DNA of 64,000 nt from Proales similis (GCA_019059635.1 JAGVRJ010000005.1:2356001-2420000); one strand, 5' to 3'; positions 13,501 through 26,200 are shown, numbered from the stretch's first letter. Numbers and translations are program-made. Notes: generated from the letters alone by a model not told the origin.

Positions 13501-16500
13501 TGGAAGTGAGCGAAGAAGGAAATGATCAAAAGGCACCAGAGCTCAGTAAGCTAGCCGAAAATCGATTTGGATCTATGCCATGTCAGGCTGAGAAGCCATC
13601 CAAAACCTCTGCACTAGGGAGTATCGAGTCCCAACAAACACAGGAGTCAACTCAGCCAAACGAATACTTAAAATGCATACACAAGCTTATCTCATCTACT
13701 CGGACCGTTTTAAAACACTTGGAAAATGTGCAGAAACCCGATCAAGAATATCAAGAGTTTGAAAAGCAAGACGTGAAAATGTCGGCAATCAAGCAGACAC
13801 TCGAGTCGTTGATTAAAGCATTACGAACTCTGTTGACAAACAAATCGATAATCGTTCAAAGACTAGATTCCAACCTATCCGAACAAATTGAAGTTTCGAT
13901 CCGTTCTCTCGTCATCGAATACAATCGAGCCCTTCAGAAATTTAGGCAAAAATATGAAAATTATCTGCAGAACTGCGAACGCTGGATTCAACTTCGAGAA
14001 GACAAAGCTCTGATAAAAGAGTGGTTTGAAGGCTTAATTAGGATGCTTGGAACAGAACCAGAAGTTGCAAGTGACAGTAACACCCTTGAACAGCTTCTTA
14101 AAGTAAATAGTTGCGCCTAGAAACACATACATTCTAATTTGTCATGTGAAACGTTCTATTAAAAGGAAACCGAAAACTTTACGAAATTCAGGCTCATGTT
14201 GGAGCGAATAAATCAAAACTCCAGCTACATAATAGAAAGGAGTGATTGTCGCATTTCAAAAGAGATTGAACTCGACACGAACGCATTGAACAGTCAATGG
14301 AAAACTTTATTTGACCAGATTAGCCAGCTTAAGAAAAGGTAGCCACCAAAGCTCTTAGCAGCAAACCAAGTCATCTAATAAGTTTTTTTCCAAGTGCCAG
14401 TCATGACGATAAACAAGAAATCGATGTTGATGAAAAATTCCAAAATTTAGATTTCATTGCTAGGCTTCAAAAGATTTCACAAAGACTTGAAATGCCTGTG
14501 CCACTTACAGATGATTTATCGCACGAGAAGGTTCTTCTAGAACTTGAGGTAATTTACTTTGCTTTAATTTTCCGCCAAGTTTCTTAATTTTTCATCTGCT
14601 TATTATTGTTTGTTGTGTCAAGGATCTCGACGACGAATTGAATGCATTGAGAATAGAACTCGCCAACAATGAAGCTGATCGTGTTGAATGCGAGATTTTT
14701 GAAGCTCAACTTGACGAGGTGAATCAATCTAAGCGCTTATATCGTACAAATCCGAACGGTTAGTTAATCTTTTTAATTAAAAAAAGGTCGATCAAAAGAT
14801 CAATGATAAGAAGCTGGAATTAAATAAAATTCAACAAAAATGGGCTGATTTTCAGCAAAAGCTTCTGAGCTTCGAACTTTGGATTGGGAATGTTCACCTC
14901 GAAATCGGCTCAACAGAAGAAGTACTTTCTAATTGTTCGTTTTATGCAAACGAACCGGTTGATCTGAGTTCGATGCTCAATGAATGGAAGCAACTTCATG
15001 AAGCATACAATCAACTGAACTGCGATGATCAAATGCCTTCATTTTATCGAGAAAAATTAAAGCGAATCCAGGACGCTTTAAACGGCTTAGCTGAAAATAC
15101 AACTAAACCAGTTGAGATGAAGAGAGAGGAGCTCCTGGCTGATAGAGAGGCCGTACTTGAGTTCACTCGAACGATCTCAGTAAAAGAGATCACAACTTCG
15201 TCAACCATCATTTCGGAACGAGTAGAAATATTGCCGAAAAACGGAGAATCTGCAAGAATTGATTTGAACCCAGTAGTGGAGAGTTCGGTTAATGCTTGTG
15301 ATAATTATGAGACAGATGCAAGCGATTTAAGAATAATGGCGGCTATAAATAAGACTGTAATTGTCACTCCAGCTGAATATGAAAGTGCTAAAGAAAATGC
15401 CGAAGCAGAACAGAAGTCAATCAAAATCCTTCGACTTGAAAAAGATGGATCAAATGGTCTGACCTATGAGCGAGATGAAGTTTCGGAGGGATCAGATCAG
15501 CCTTTAGACATACAAAAAGAAATTCACGATTTCAAAGAGTGGATGATATGGCTTGATCATACTCTGGAATGTGACCAAGTCGACCTAAGCGAGCTTTCTC
15601 ATCTCAAGCAAGCCTTGCTCAAAATTGAGGTAAAATCTAGTAAAATCTCTTCTATCTATGTTTCAAAAAAGCTGAATAATTTAATAAAAAGAGCATTGAT
15701 TCTGAAATGAAAGAGCACGACCAGAAATTGAAAAATATTCTTAAAAAAGCGAGGCAATCTTCAGCAGACTCAAGCGACAGCTGGAAAAGTATGAGAAAAT
15801 TCGAAATTGACCGAGATGTGACCATGGAAGACTTAATTTGATTTTTAGTTGTTGAACTGAAAGAAAGATGGGACCAATATACTAAGCGAGTTGGAGAACA
15901 AAGAGAAAAACTTGACACGCTCCTTAAAGATCGACAACTGTTCAACTCCGAGTATCAGAAGTTAATGGAGTCGTTAGCACTCATCAAAAACGAAATGAGC
16001 AATGAATCAAACGAATCTGGATTCGATACACTTCAACGTCGAAAAAAGCAATTTACGGTACAAATTTTTCCAACTAAAGCATCCAGCAAGAGGTTTTAAT
16101 TAAAAAAACAAACAGAATTTCTCAGAAAAAATTGAAAAACTCTCCATGGAGTTTAACCAGCTCCAAGAGGTTTATGAAAGAATCGTCAAAACCTCTCCGA
16201 ATGAGCCCTTCAGCTTTATTAAACTGGATCTCGATCGACTAATGAATGTTTTGAGCGAAGTTAAGAAAAGGTTACTCGAAATGAATGAAGTGCACAAGCC
16301 GATCAATAACTTAATTGTTTAAATACTTAGAATAAGAGGCGAAGAGGAAAGCGTAAATGAAGCACTGGAAAGTATCCAGGCTTATCAGCAGCAACTTATT
16401 GAATTCGGCGAATGGCTCAATAGGATAGAAAAGGACTTGAACTATCTGGAAGATAACCTGTTTGTAGTAGACAAATCCAGCTCTTCTAAAGGCACCATGC

Positions 16501-19500
16501 TCGACGTTTATCAGGTTTGAAAATTCGCAAACATCAATGAATTCGAACCGGCGGCCTATATAAAAACGTTTAAGGAATTACAGAAAGATGTTGATTCGCG
16601 GAGTGAAAAGTTCGAAGAGATCATCAAGAACTCTAAGCGCAATATAAAATCCGTGAATTTTCCAACCGAAAAAAATGAATTAGAATCGAATTTATCACTT
16701 ATGGAAAATCGTTGGAACACTCTGCGAGAAAAAATTCTCAACATAAGGTCGGTAAAGAATGATTGGCGTCAATTGAATTAATCATGACCATTGTGTTTAA
16801 CTTAAGATCTCAGCTCGAAGCCAACACCTCAAGTCTTTCAACCATTGCAGAATCGATCAAAAATTCGATAGAGTGGTGTCAAAATCAAAGCCAAGAAATA
16901 AGCATGAGCAAAGAAAATCTCAAATTAGACATAAGTTCAATCCAAGTCCAACTTGCAAAGCTTCAAGTAATTTTCGAATCAATTTAATAGCCAATTAGAA
17001 AACTAATCGAATCTATTTAGACTTTACATGCCAATATTGAGTACAAGAGGCCAATGATAGAGAACACGATATCTTTAGGACATCAAATTGTGGAAAATGC
17101 TACCCAGTTAAAGGATAGCTGTATATCAGCCAACGACGACTCAGAAGACAATACTCAAAAGAACGCCAACCAACACAGAGCTCTCTCGACTTTTTCCTTA
17201 TCTGGAATAAAAAAGCGCTTCTCGACCAAGTCAAAAGCTGAGAGAAAAGCATCGCTGAATACGAATGGCCTGAATTCGTCGATCAAGAATTCGCCTGCAG
17301 CCCCGGCAAGTCCAAATTCAATGGAACCAAACAGCGAAGAGTTAGTTCAAAAAATAAAAGTAAAACTCAACAAATTGGAGAGTTCATGGCAAGAACTGAA
17401 ACGTCAAACAACCTCATTGAACAATAACATACAGCTCGTCAAGAGAAACGCCTACTTTCTGGTTCGATCTGTTGAAGAGATATTGCTGAAATTGGCCGAA
17501 TACGAGAGCTTACTGGGTCGCTTGAACGAAAACCTCTGGATAGATTTAACGCCGGAGCAGCTCACCGACGAGCTAGAAAAAATAAAAAATTTTCAGCAGA
17601 AAATGTCCTCACTTCAAAGTCTAATAGAAGAAACAAACTCAAAGTATGAACTTTTTCAGCAAGATATGCGCAAATACGGTGCGCTCAAAGACTACGATTC
17701 TACGGCCAAAAACTTGCAAGACATAAATCTGAGATGGTCGAAGTTGAAAGCGGCATTAGAAAGCCGATCTTCAGAACTCTATTGTCTGATAGAAAATTCT
17801 GGTGGAAAGATGTATGTAAAACTAGCTGAAACAGTCCAGCCTCCGTGGCAACGTGCCATCTGCTCAAAAAACAAAGTGCCTTACTTTATCAAGTAAGATT
17901 GTCAAAATTCTAGTCAAGCTATCTATCGCTTAAATTGTGTTTGCTTGTCCAGCCATGCAAATGAGATCACCTCATGGGAACATCCTAAGCTCTTAGATCT
18001 TTATCAGTCATTTTCAAAACTCAATGAGATTCGATTCAGTGCCTATAGAACCGCAATGAAACTTAGAACGCTGCAAAAGCGTCTCTGGCGTAAGCGGACC
18101 TTTCGTTTATTACTTTGCCGGGCTGATTTGTTTATCAAGCGTTTTTTATTCTTTAGTTGACTATGTCCAACTAGATCATCTTCTAGAAATATTCGACTCG
18201 TTTCTGGGCGGAGAGGAAAACGAGAGCAACGTGAACGTCAACCAAATTATCGATTGCTTGTTTACAATATTTAGTAAAACATCGGAATGCAACCAGCAAG
18301 CCATCGATGTTTATCTAGCTGTTGATCTCACTCTCAACTGGATCCTGAGTTTATTCGACAGGTATGTTTTAAGTTGCTCATTCACGATAAAAGAAGAAGT
18401 TTATAATTTTTGTATAATTCAAGATCACGCTGTGGGCAGATTCGCATTCTTTCACTCAAGGTGGCTTTGATTCTCATTTGCAAAGGGTTGATTGAGGAGA
18501 AATATTGGCGTAAAGAGTTCATTCAGAGCAGTTCTCATAATATTGAATTTAACCTTTTTCAATTTTCAAGAACTCTTCAAGTTGATTTGCGATCATCAGC
18601 ATCGTGTCAATCGGAAAAAGCTAGCGCTTCTTCTTTACGATTCAATAATGGTTAGCACACGAACCCTTACGAACCTGATAAGCTCTAATTAGATGAGAAT
18701 TTAAAGATTCCCAAACATCTTGGCGAGGTTGCTGCGTTCGGCGGCTCGAATGTCGAGCCTTCCGTCAAAAACTGCTTCCAAATGGTAAAGTAGTTTACGA
18801 TGTTATTTCGCTCTACTTTTTGCGTTTTAAAACTTCCATTATAATTTAAGAGTAATGTAATTGGAGACACAATTGGTCTTCGTGAATTTCTTGAATGGTT
18901 AAAAATGGAACCTCAATGCTTGGTCTGGGTGCCTGTTCTTCATCGAATGATAATTGCAGAAAACGCTCGTCACGATGTTAGATGCTCAATCTGCAAAGAA
19001 TATCCAATCGTTGGCTTTCGGTAAGAGCTTGTCTGGAATGTCTACGAGTGGGCACAACATTAATTTACTCTGATCGATAGTTATCGCTCAATGAAATTTT
19101 TCAATCTGAACATTTGTCAGAATTGCTTCTTCACTGGACAGAAGATAAAAGGATTCAGATTCGACCATCCCCTGATGGAGTATTATAATCCAGTAAGTGA
19201 TTAAATTCATTTTCAAATCGGCTTCCAACAATAAAACTCGGCTGTCTCTTGTTGCAGACTTCTTCAAGTTGTGATCTCAAAGATTTTTTCAAAATATTCC
19301 TCAACAAATTCAAGTCAAAGCGCTCGCAAAGCTTCAGTAAACTTGGCTACTTGCCCGTGCAGAAAAACTTTGATTTTGATTTTTCAGACACGAGCAAACT
19401 GGAGCCGATTGAAGAAAATAAAAAGGAACAATACTTAGAAAGCAATCAGTTAAGTGATCAGAGTCGAGTCGGTCTATTTAAAAAACCAATCAAAAGCAAT

Positions 19501-20364
19501 GAAAGTATTAAAGAATCTCCCAAGACCACTGGGTCGACTGCTGAGAATTTTAAAGGAGAAGAAGAGCATGCAATAATTGCAAATCTCTGTAAAAATCTCA
19601 GTTCAAAAGAAAAAAATTTTAAATTTGAGAATAAATATGCTGCAGAGAGAGAAGCTTCGCTCATAGAAAAGCATCAAGAGCTTCAAGCAATCATTCAAGA
19701 CCTTGAAGAGGAAAATGACTATCTTATTATGGAGTATTCCAGGCTCAAAGATGACCTTAATCAACCAACCAATGTTGAAATAGACAAGAAAAACCGATAC
19801 AGCGCATTCAACGAAGAGAGAGCATTTATTGAAAGAATTGCTTATATGCATAATGATTACTCGAGCTATTCCAAGTGTCCGAGAGATGATATCTCTGCTC
19901 CTATGCTATTTGGGGCATGCCCGGGGATATTCAGTAACATGAAATACTCGAATTTTATGGAGCGAGTTCAACAAGAGGATGAACTCGAAGCGAGAATTCG
20001 GATCCTCAATGATCGAAACAAGAAGTTAACCGACCAATTGGAATTTCTTAAAAAGCTAATAAGAGATGAAGAGGTAACTGACCATCATTTTCGACTTTTT
20101 TCAATCTTCTTTTGTTAATTGCTCGTTTAACCAAGACCTCATACAGCTATAACGAGCCTCATTTTATGACTGGTATGTATTTTTCTATTCTCTATTCATC
20201 TTAAACAGAATTTTCCAATTTCTCTATCTTTATTTTAATCTTATTAAGAGCGAACGCCAGTCTACGGACAAATTGGAAGCATTAATAACAATTTGGATGA
20301 AATTTCAATTGCAATCAACAACTTGAATCGGTTTATCACTAGTATTAGTAATCAGAGTTTATGA
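1570..20364 (+). CDS. DMD: Dystrophin, 5' partial (rod, WW, EF-like, ZZ, C-terminal coiled coil)
   Basis: Dystrophin links cortical actin to membrane dystroglycan and anchors syntrophin and dystrobrevin. Exons: 1570-3156, 3219-3360, 6332-7018, 7207-7370, 7438-7959, 8021-8164, 8223-8433, 8497-8597, 8657-10465, 10528-10683, 11144-12088, 13242-14102, 14166-14338, 14395-14548, 14623-14718, 14787-15629, 15692-15788, 15849-16057, 16116-16270, 16331-16514, 16575-16747, 16807-16966, 17021-17892, 17953-18089, 18157-18361, 18424-18509, 18571-18650, 18707-18784, 18851-19020, 19081-19192, 19258-20073, 20136-20172, 20249-20364. Joined they give 4093 residues with every junction in phase. The start resembles spectrin repeat 1 ([19 protein letters not shown]). 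A WW domain lies near residue 3457, followed by the EF-hand-like region. A ZZ finger lies near 3722 (CSIC, then CQNC), and a coiled coil with DLEEEN near 3913. The N-terminal CH domains are not in the window. The rod is longer than the vertebrate one because of two disordered insert exons. Identity is secure; single rod borders are less so. Confidence 0.93.
3361..6331 (+). other. Long dystrophin intron
   Basis: A 2971-nt intron in a gene whose other introns are mostly near 60 nt. It starts with a strong GTGAGT donor and ends in tctcctctcag. No coding exon was found. It contains a short GA microsatellite at 4407-4434. Its size makes it a candidate site for an internal promoter or enhancer, which the sequence alone does not prove. 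Confidence 0.6.
4407..4434 (+). repeat. Short GA microsatellite and purine run
   Basis: About seven AG dinucleotides are followed by an AAAGAAAAAG purine run inside the long dystrophin intron. It looks like an ordinary simple repeat. Confidence 0.7.
6332..7018 (+). other. Dystrophin exon encoding a 229-residue disordered insert
   Basis: This exon is entered in phase 1 from the donor at 3360 and left in phase 1 at 7018, so it could be skipped without shifting the frame. It is rich in Ser, Glu, Asn and His, carries a short Gln run (RQQQQQRQ at about 6919-6942) and lacks heptad character, unlike the flanking spectrin repeats. An in-frame ATG at 6397 could alternatively start a shorter isoform. 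The intron before it (3361-6331) is the longest in the gene. Confidence 0.75.
10684..11143 (+). other. Dystrophin intron, 460 nt
   Basis: GTACGT donor, acceptor in the poly-purine stretch ending aaaaaag. No exon or RNA gene seen. It precedes the disordered cassette exon, so the two longer introns (this one and 12089-13241) flank that cassette. Confidence 0.6.
11144..12088 (+). other. Dystrophin exon encoding a 315-residue disordered Pro/Thr/Ser insert
   Basis: The exon is phase 0 at both ends and 945 nt long, so it behaves as a cassette. It encodes low-complexity sequence: [10 protein letters not shown] followed by a VPPPPPAP stretch near 11345-11405, then Ser/Arg/Gln-rich sequence to the end. 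The donor GTTAGA at 12089 is weak, but the same sequence is used at 7960. Skipping it would join the coiled-coil exon ending at 10683 directly to 13242. It may be a species-specific hinge; no function is visible. Confidence 0.7.
12089..13241 (+). other. Dystrophin intron, 1153 nt
   Basis: Lies downstream of the disordered cassette exon, with donor GTTAGA and acceptor ending aatttaag. Short open frames inside (for example around 12537-12773) have no family resemblance and no splice-compatible phase evidence. Nothing else seen. Confidence 0.55.
17795..19192 (+). other. Dystroglycan-binding WW-EF-ZZ module of dystrophin
   Basis: The WW domain spans the 17892/17953 junction (PPWQRAI, then ITSWEHP, with both signature Trp). 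It is followed by the conserved EF-hand-like segments ([18 protein letters not shown], later LALLLYDSI and [15 protein letters not shown]). The ZZ finger in 18851-19192 keeps the CxxC pair (CSIC) and the second pair (CQNC) that bind one zinc in vertebrate dystrophin. The Cys of KECP in vertebrates is Tyr here and the KGH His is Phe. The module is split by seven introns of about 60 nt. Confidence 0.9.
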
Positions 20365-20417
20365 GTTTGTGCCCAGTTGGACATTTTCATAATACTGTTG
20401 ATTCGGGGTTTACATCT

Positions 20418-20423
20418 AATAAA
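20418..20423 (+). terminator. Dystrophin poly(A) signal AATAAA
   Basis: Canonical hexamer 54 nt after the dystrophin stop codon, giving a short 3' UTR. Confidence 0.65.
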
Positions 20424-20508
20424 GACAAATGTACTAGCTGCTCGTGTTTGTTTTCATTAATTTTCGATCGGAGTATTTGTAAGAAAAAGAAAGGAAGCGG
20501 TATAAAGC

Positions 20509-20514
20509 TTTATT
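20509..20514 (-). terminator. SAXO poly(A) signal AATAAA
   Basis: Minus-strand AATAAA 192 nt beyond the SAXO stop, the nearest canonical hexamer. Confidence 0.5.
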
Positions 20515-20705
20515 AGAGACCATGTTAAGCGGAGGAAAAATCAAAATAATGCTTCGAGTAGCAGAGTAAATGAAGTGTCTGTTTTTTTCTTTCTTGAAGC
20601 TGCATGAAACTACGTGAAAGTTGTGTAAATGTTGAGAAAAGGGCCTATAATTGAGTTACTTCATTACAATAAAATTAAGTGTTGATGCGCGTAGTAGTTT
20701 AGTCT

Positions 20706-22317
20706 CTAAACAGCGATAGATTTATTTTGACGTACTGGAGCGTATAACTTATGACCGCGCTCATCAACTTCCTGAAACACATAAGCAGCCCGATCGGTAT
20801 CTAATAAAGTTGACGGACAAGGTTCAACTTCTTTGGGCGTATACTCGGTCCTGTACATCGTATTACCATCAAATGGTGCGTCTGATCTGTAAGCGTTCCC
20901 GTCCGGCTTAAAGGAGACCGATCGGGCACCTTCCAATGGTACATAATGTCCTTTATAAGTGCTCTGACCATCAAACGGCACTGTTGGAGTTTGATAGTCG
21001 TTGTTTGCCTTAATAGGCCCTCGTCGATCACCCGGCCATTTTCGGAAATCTTGATGATAGGTTGTGTCGCCCTCGAATTTCGCATCGATTTGTTTTCGGC
21101 TCGCAGGGCGAACTATTTGAGCACGTTGACCTGTTTTAGCAGTAAATTCATTGCTATAATTTGTCTTTAGGTCCATTTCTCCTTCTGGTGGCCGCCAGTC
21201 ATTATCCTTGCGCAGAATGTTTGGCTGCACGTCCCATCGCTTATAATCGCCTTTATGAGTGGTTCCATCGTCAAACGGCGCATCGGACCTATAACCGCCA
21301 TCATCCGGTCGGAATGGTCTACTCCTCTCTCCTTCTTTGGCAGTGTAGTCTTGACGGTTTGTGGTGAGAGAATCCAGAGGGACATTGTTTGGCTGGTATT
21401 GATCCCGAGGGCGGTTATATTTAGCTGGGATATCATGGCGAATATAGTCGTCTCGATATCCAGTCCTATCGTCAAATGGTTCGCCTGACTGCATGGCTCG
21501 ATTATCCGGCCTGATTGCACTTCTAGGCGCTTGACTGTGACGCTTGAAATCATTCACATAGGTGCTCTCTCCCTTAAACGGATCCTGTGACGGAGCATAG
21601 CCTTGGTCATGCCTGATTGGCTGTTGGCGATTCAGGTCCCATGGACGATAATCACCTTAGTCAATAAGCCTATAATTGATTCAAATTATTTGTTGAGAAT
21701 TTTACTCTTATAGGTTGGATTTCCCTCAAATTGAGCCAACTCTTTACGCCCACCGTCATGCTTAATCGGCATCGCTCTTTCCCCTTGCTTAGCTATAGAT
21801 GTAGGGTTTAATTATACGAATTATTCAACTTGTCACAATTAAGTTGAATCGAGTAATTACCGACGTATTCCTTATTGTAACTAGTGAGAGTGTCCATTTC
21901 TCCATCGGGCGCTCGGTATTGTTCTGGTTGATGTGTTTGCACCCGGGACACGCTGTGCGGAACATAATCGTGCCTATTTAGGTAATGTGTAACCCAGCTT
22001 CTCATCAAATCCGAAAATTCGAATTCTTTTACTTGTGCGAAGTGACTCCATCAAACGGAACATCGCTTCCTTTGTACGCGTTGTCAGGCCTTATAGGTTG
22101 AGTTCTTGCAACATCGTGAGGGCGATATTCATTTTTGTATTCGGTGACAGCGCATGCTTCGTCTCCTTTTCCGGTAATTCCCCAAGGGCGATGTGGGCAG
22201 CGATGATGACTTGATTAAATGACCAGAACAAAATTAGGATGAAAAGCCTCATTACAAAGAATTAAGTCAGAAGCGAACCCGCAAGTACAGATTTGGCAGA
22301 TACAGAGCTTGGTCATA
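20706..22317 (-). CDS. SAXO1: SAXO, stabilizer of axonemal microtubules
   Basis: Exons on the minus strand: 22317-22280, 22209-22033, 21973-21861, 21792-21706, 21655-20706; joined they give 454 residues with every junction in phase. The N-terminus has the family signature, a Cys-rich start (CICQICTCG) followed by HHRCPHRPW. About twelve Mn-type repeats follow, each with a Thr-x-Tyr...Asp-Tyr core such as TYKSDYRPW, DYTAKEGERS and TYHQDFRKW. The end matches the family tail (VFQEVDERGHKLY). SAXO proteins bind and cold-stabilise microtubules of cilia, centrioles and sperm flagella. Length is close to human SAXO1 (474). SAXO1 versus SAXO2 cannot be decided from this sequence. The start at 22317 is chosen because it supplies the conserved CxxCxC motif. 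Confidence 0.93.
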
Positions 22318-23237
22318 GTTGATGCTGTCTCCTTCGGCTAGAATCTATCCACGAGAAAGCGTTTAATGGCGATTTGTTTAAATGAGCTGCTGAACTTCGA
22401 TTGATGCCAAAATAAAATAACGAGTAAAAGCTCGTTACAATTGCTGCGTATTAAAAAACCATGGAAACGCCAAAGGCGAGCTTAATAAATTTTGAGTAAC
22501 CTAGAAGGTTGAGTATATTTGCCTCAGTTGTGGCAACACACTTCAAAGCATAAAATCACGATAACAACCTCGTAATCGCCAGTTGCTAGGCAACTTGAGA
22601 AACGAAACAAATCTCTTTTGAAATCTTTGTCTTATTATGCTCAAGCCTATAACTGTGAGTGTCTGTGACTGCATGATACATTTATTGGGGCTCAATGAAT
22701 ACATTTTTCTCAAAATTTTGATACGATATGCGCATAGATAGGTGCGTATTCAAATGTCAATAAGAAACAAAAAATGACAACAAAAATTGGACGAGAAAGT
22801 GAAGCTGCTAAAAAATAGCCGCTTATATGGTATAAACTATCCCTAATGAGGTGAATTAATGTCCTATAAAAATTAATTTCCCAAAACACAATCGATTCGA
22901 TGATGCAACATTCCATTTATCCGGCAACTTTTTTGGGATTTTTTGATTAAAAATTATTACCTAACATTTTTGCTGTGTGTTTATGGCCTTTGAAAAAAGA
23001 AATTCAGAAAGGGGGAATAGGGAACCATCAAATATTTGATGAAGCTAGTTTAGAGGGTTGCAGAATATTCCTTTGTGTTCAAATTAATTCGCTTCAATTC
23101 AAGTGGTCGGCCTTGAGAGTGAAAAATAGTTACTTTTATTTTGATCTTCTGTATACGTCTTGTTAAAAATTTGTAAAAAATAAATCCAACTTATTCAGTC
23201 TTGTGAATTTTTCCAAGAGCCTTTTAACAAGAGATAA
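22318..23237. other. Divergent intergenic region between SAXO and UPF2
   Basis: 920 bp of AT-rich sequence between the divergently transcribed SAXO and UPF2 start codons. It should hold both 5' UTRs and promoters. No exon, RNA gene or clear TATA box was recognised. Confidence 0.6.
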
Positions 23238-26200
23238 ATGGCCGAGGTTAAAAAGCAACCAGTCGAAAGTACAAGTCAACAAGCGGATAGCCAAAATGAG
23301 CTTTTGCTGCTCGAAGCTTTCATTAAAGAAAAAAAGGAAAGAATGCAGCGGAAACTTACACTCAGGGAAGAGAATTTAAATGTTGAAAAATTTCGCTTGG
23401 ATGAAGACAAACTAACCAAGTTGGATTCGTCAGTAAAAAAAGTCACCGCGTTTATTAAAAAACTTAAAGCTCAAACGGACAGTCAACGTGAGGCCCTCTG
23501 CAAAGACGCTGGTCAACTTAATCTTAGCAAGTATCTGAGTGAAGTGGCGGCGGCTTTTTGTGAGGCCAAGCTAAAAATGAACGACGTGCCGGGCGCTATT
23601 CAACTCGCTTCTCTTATGCATCAAAAATACGCTGATTTTAGTTCTATACTCTTGGAACAATGGCAAAAGGTGTTAAATTTGAAAAAAGACGAAAAAGTTA
23701 ATAACTTGAGCAAATTTCGAGTTGATCTGCGTTTTTTTGCCGATTTGATTGCTGTTGCCGCTTTGCCTGAAAAAGAAGCGTTGTCTCTGCTTGGCAATCA
23801 GCTCACCATTCTCACCAATTATGACAAAGAGTTTTCAAACGTAGCTATCATTACTAGCTTTTGCAAACATTGTGGCGAAGATTTTGCAGGACTCGTTCCC
23901 AGAAAATATCTTAAATCCGCAGATGAATTTCAGATACAGATTCCGAGCAATTCGATGTTTCCTCCTGACCGGCAAAAGGCCGTTAAAAATCTACTGAAAG
24001 ATTACTTTCAATCGCTGTGCAAACACGTCGAGGGACAGCATGATGAGCTCCGAAAGCTTGAACTCTATAACAAAAGAATTTACCAGTCTAAGGGCGAGTT
24101 GCACCAAGAACGAAAAGAAAAGCAGGAACAAGCCAGTCTGGCATTTAAAAAGCTGTTCGAGAACACCGAAGTGCTGGCAGATCTGCTAAACGAATCGATG
24201 CCCGAATTCCCGGAAAGTCAGTCGGAATTAGCCGAGGAAAACACCATTAACATTGACTTGTATACACCAGGCAAAGGGGAAGAATTCGACTCCAGCTCGA
24301 GCCCATGGGAAGATGAAGAAACTCGAACATTTTATGAGCATCTACCAGACCTTAAATCGATTGTTCCGTCTATTCTACTGTCGGATTGCTCATCAAAAGA
24401 TGCCCAATCCGAGTCAAAATCGACTGAAACTAGTTCAAACAAAGATAGTGAGAAAATAAGCGAAAGAGAGGAGGATTTAATTGAAGAAACGCGTAAACTA
24501 GAAAGAGAACTTGAAGAAATGAAACTCGACCAAGATGACAAGCAAGCAGACAATATTGACCCATCAAGCGAGATTGATCAAGAACTGAAAGATACAGAAA
24601 CGGAGAGCATCTCTCCAAATTTGGCACTTACCGGAGCCAATATGAAACTTTTAATCGAAGCATTCATTAACAAGCTCCCATCTTGTATTAACCGTGAACT
24701 AGTGGACAATGCTTCTAAAGAATTCTGCCTTGAGCTCAACACAAAGCTCAACAGAAAAAAATTGCTTAACGCTCTTTTTCAAGTTCATCGAACCAGGCTT
24801 GACTTGCTGCCATTCTACTCTCGAATGGTTGCTACTTTGAACCCAGTAATGCCGGACTTATCTAACGAGCTCAACACTCTCTTATTCAGGGATTTCCGAT
24901 ACCACTTGCGCAAAAAAGATCAAATCAACATCGAGTCTAAGATTAAGACGGTCAGATTCATCGGAGAGCTGGTCAAATTCAAAATATTTCCCGCCTCTGA
25001 TGCCCTTAATTGCTTGAAGAACCTGCTGGCCGATTTCAAACATCACAATATTGAAATGCTATGCGGTATGCTTGATGTCTGTGGACGCTTTCTTTATCGA
25101 AATGCCGAGTCGCATGTAAAGATGCGATTGCTGCTCGAGATTTTGGTTCGCAAGAAACAAGCAACTTCATTAGACAATCGCTATATCATTATGATTGACA
25201 ATGCATTTTACTACTGCAATCCTCCCGAGTCAAAGCAAATCGAGAGACTCAAGTTACCTGTCATGCATCAGTACATTATCAAGTTGCTGTATAAAGATTT
25301 GAACAAGTTAAATGTTGAAAAGATTTTGAAGTTAATGCGTAAGCTTGATTGGGAAGATCCTGAGCTACATCAGTTTTGTATAAGAAGCCTTGTTGCTGCA
25401 TGGAATGTCAAGTACAATTTGATTCATTGCCTGGCCAATTTGGTTTCCGGTCTGGCACTATACCACGAATACATTGGTGTTCAAGTTGTCGATGGTGTCC
25501 TGGAAGACATAAGACTCGGCCTTGAAGTTAATAATCCAAAATTTAATCAGCGCCGTATTTCAATCGCCAAGTATCTGGGCGAACTCTATAATTACCGCAT
25601 GATCGAGTCCGGGATAATATTCAAGACTCTTTATACACTGATCACATTTGGACAAACCTATTCCTTTGAAGATGCAGAAACCAATCCTATAGACCCGATT
25701 GACTCTTTTATTCGAATTCGGCTAATTTGCACTTTACTTGACACCAGTGGGCTTTATTTTGACCGAGGCTCATCGAAGAAAAAGCTCGACTGCTTTCTTA
25801 AATACTTTCAGCGATATTTTTGGTTCAAGCGGGAAACGTCAACCGTGGAGCAAAAAGGCCAGCCTTTTGAGAGCCACGATGTTAGCTTCATATTTTACGA
25901 TACCATCAATAGTCTACGTGAAAAGTTCACATTCGCCAAAAGCTATAGTGAAGCACAAGAAATAGTGTCCATGATGGAATTAGACATAAAAGAAAACCTA
26001 AACAGAAATCATCCGAATTTGATAAACGCAAAATCGAGCACCGAAAATTTCAACAAAGGCCTAGGAGCCATTAGAGAAGAAGATGAAGCCGAAGAGCATC
26101 AAGGCCTTCAAACAACGTCAGAAGGCGAAGATTCGGGAAACATGGTGCGCGATATGGACTATGAAAGTGATAGCCGTGCAGCTAGTGAATTTGACGAAGA

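Larger units (their letters stand above)
20365..20705. other. Convergent 3' region of dystrophin and SAXO
   Basis: 341 bp between the two stop codons. It holds a dystrophin poly(A) signal at 20418-20423 and a minus-strand AATAAA (TTTATT on this strand) at 20509-20514 for SAXO, so the two 3' UTRs may abut or overlap slightly. Confidence 0.65.
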
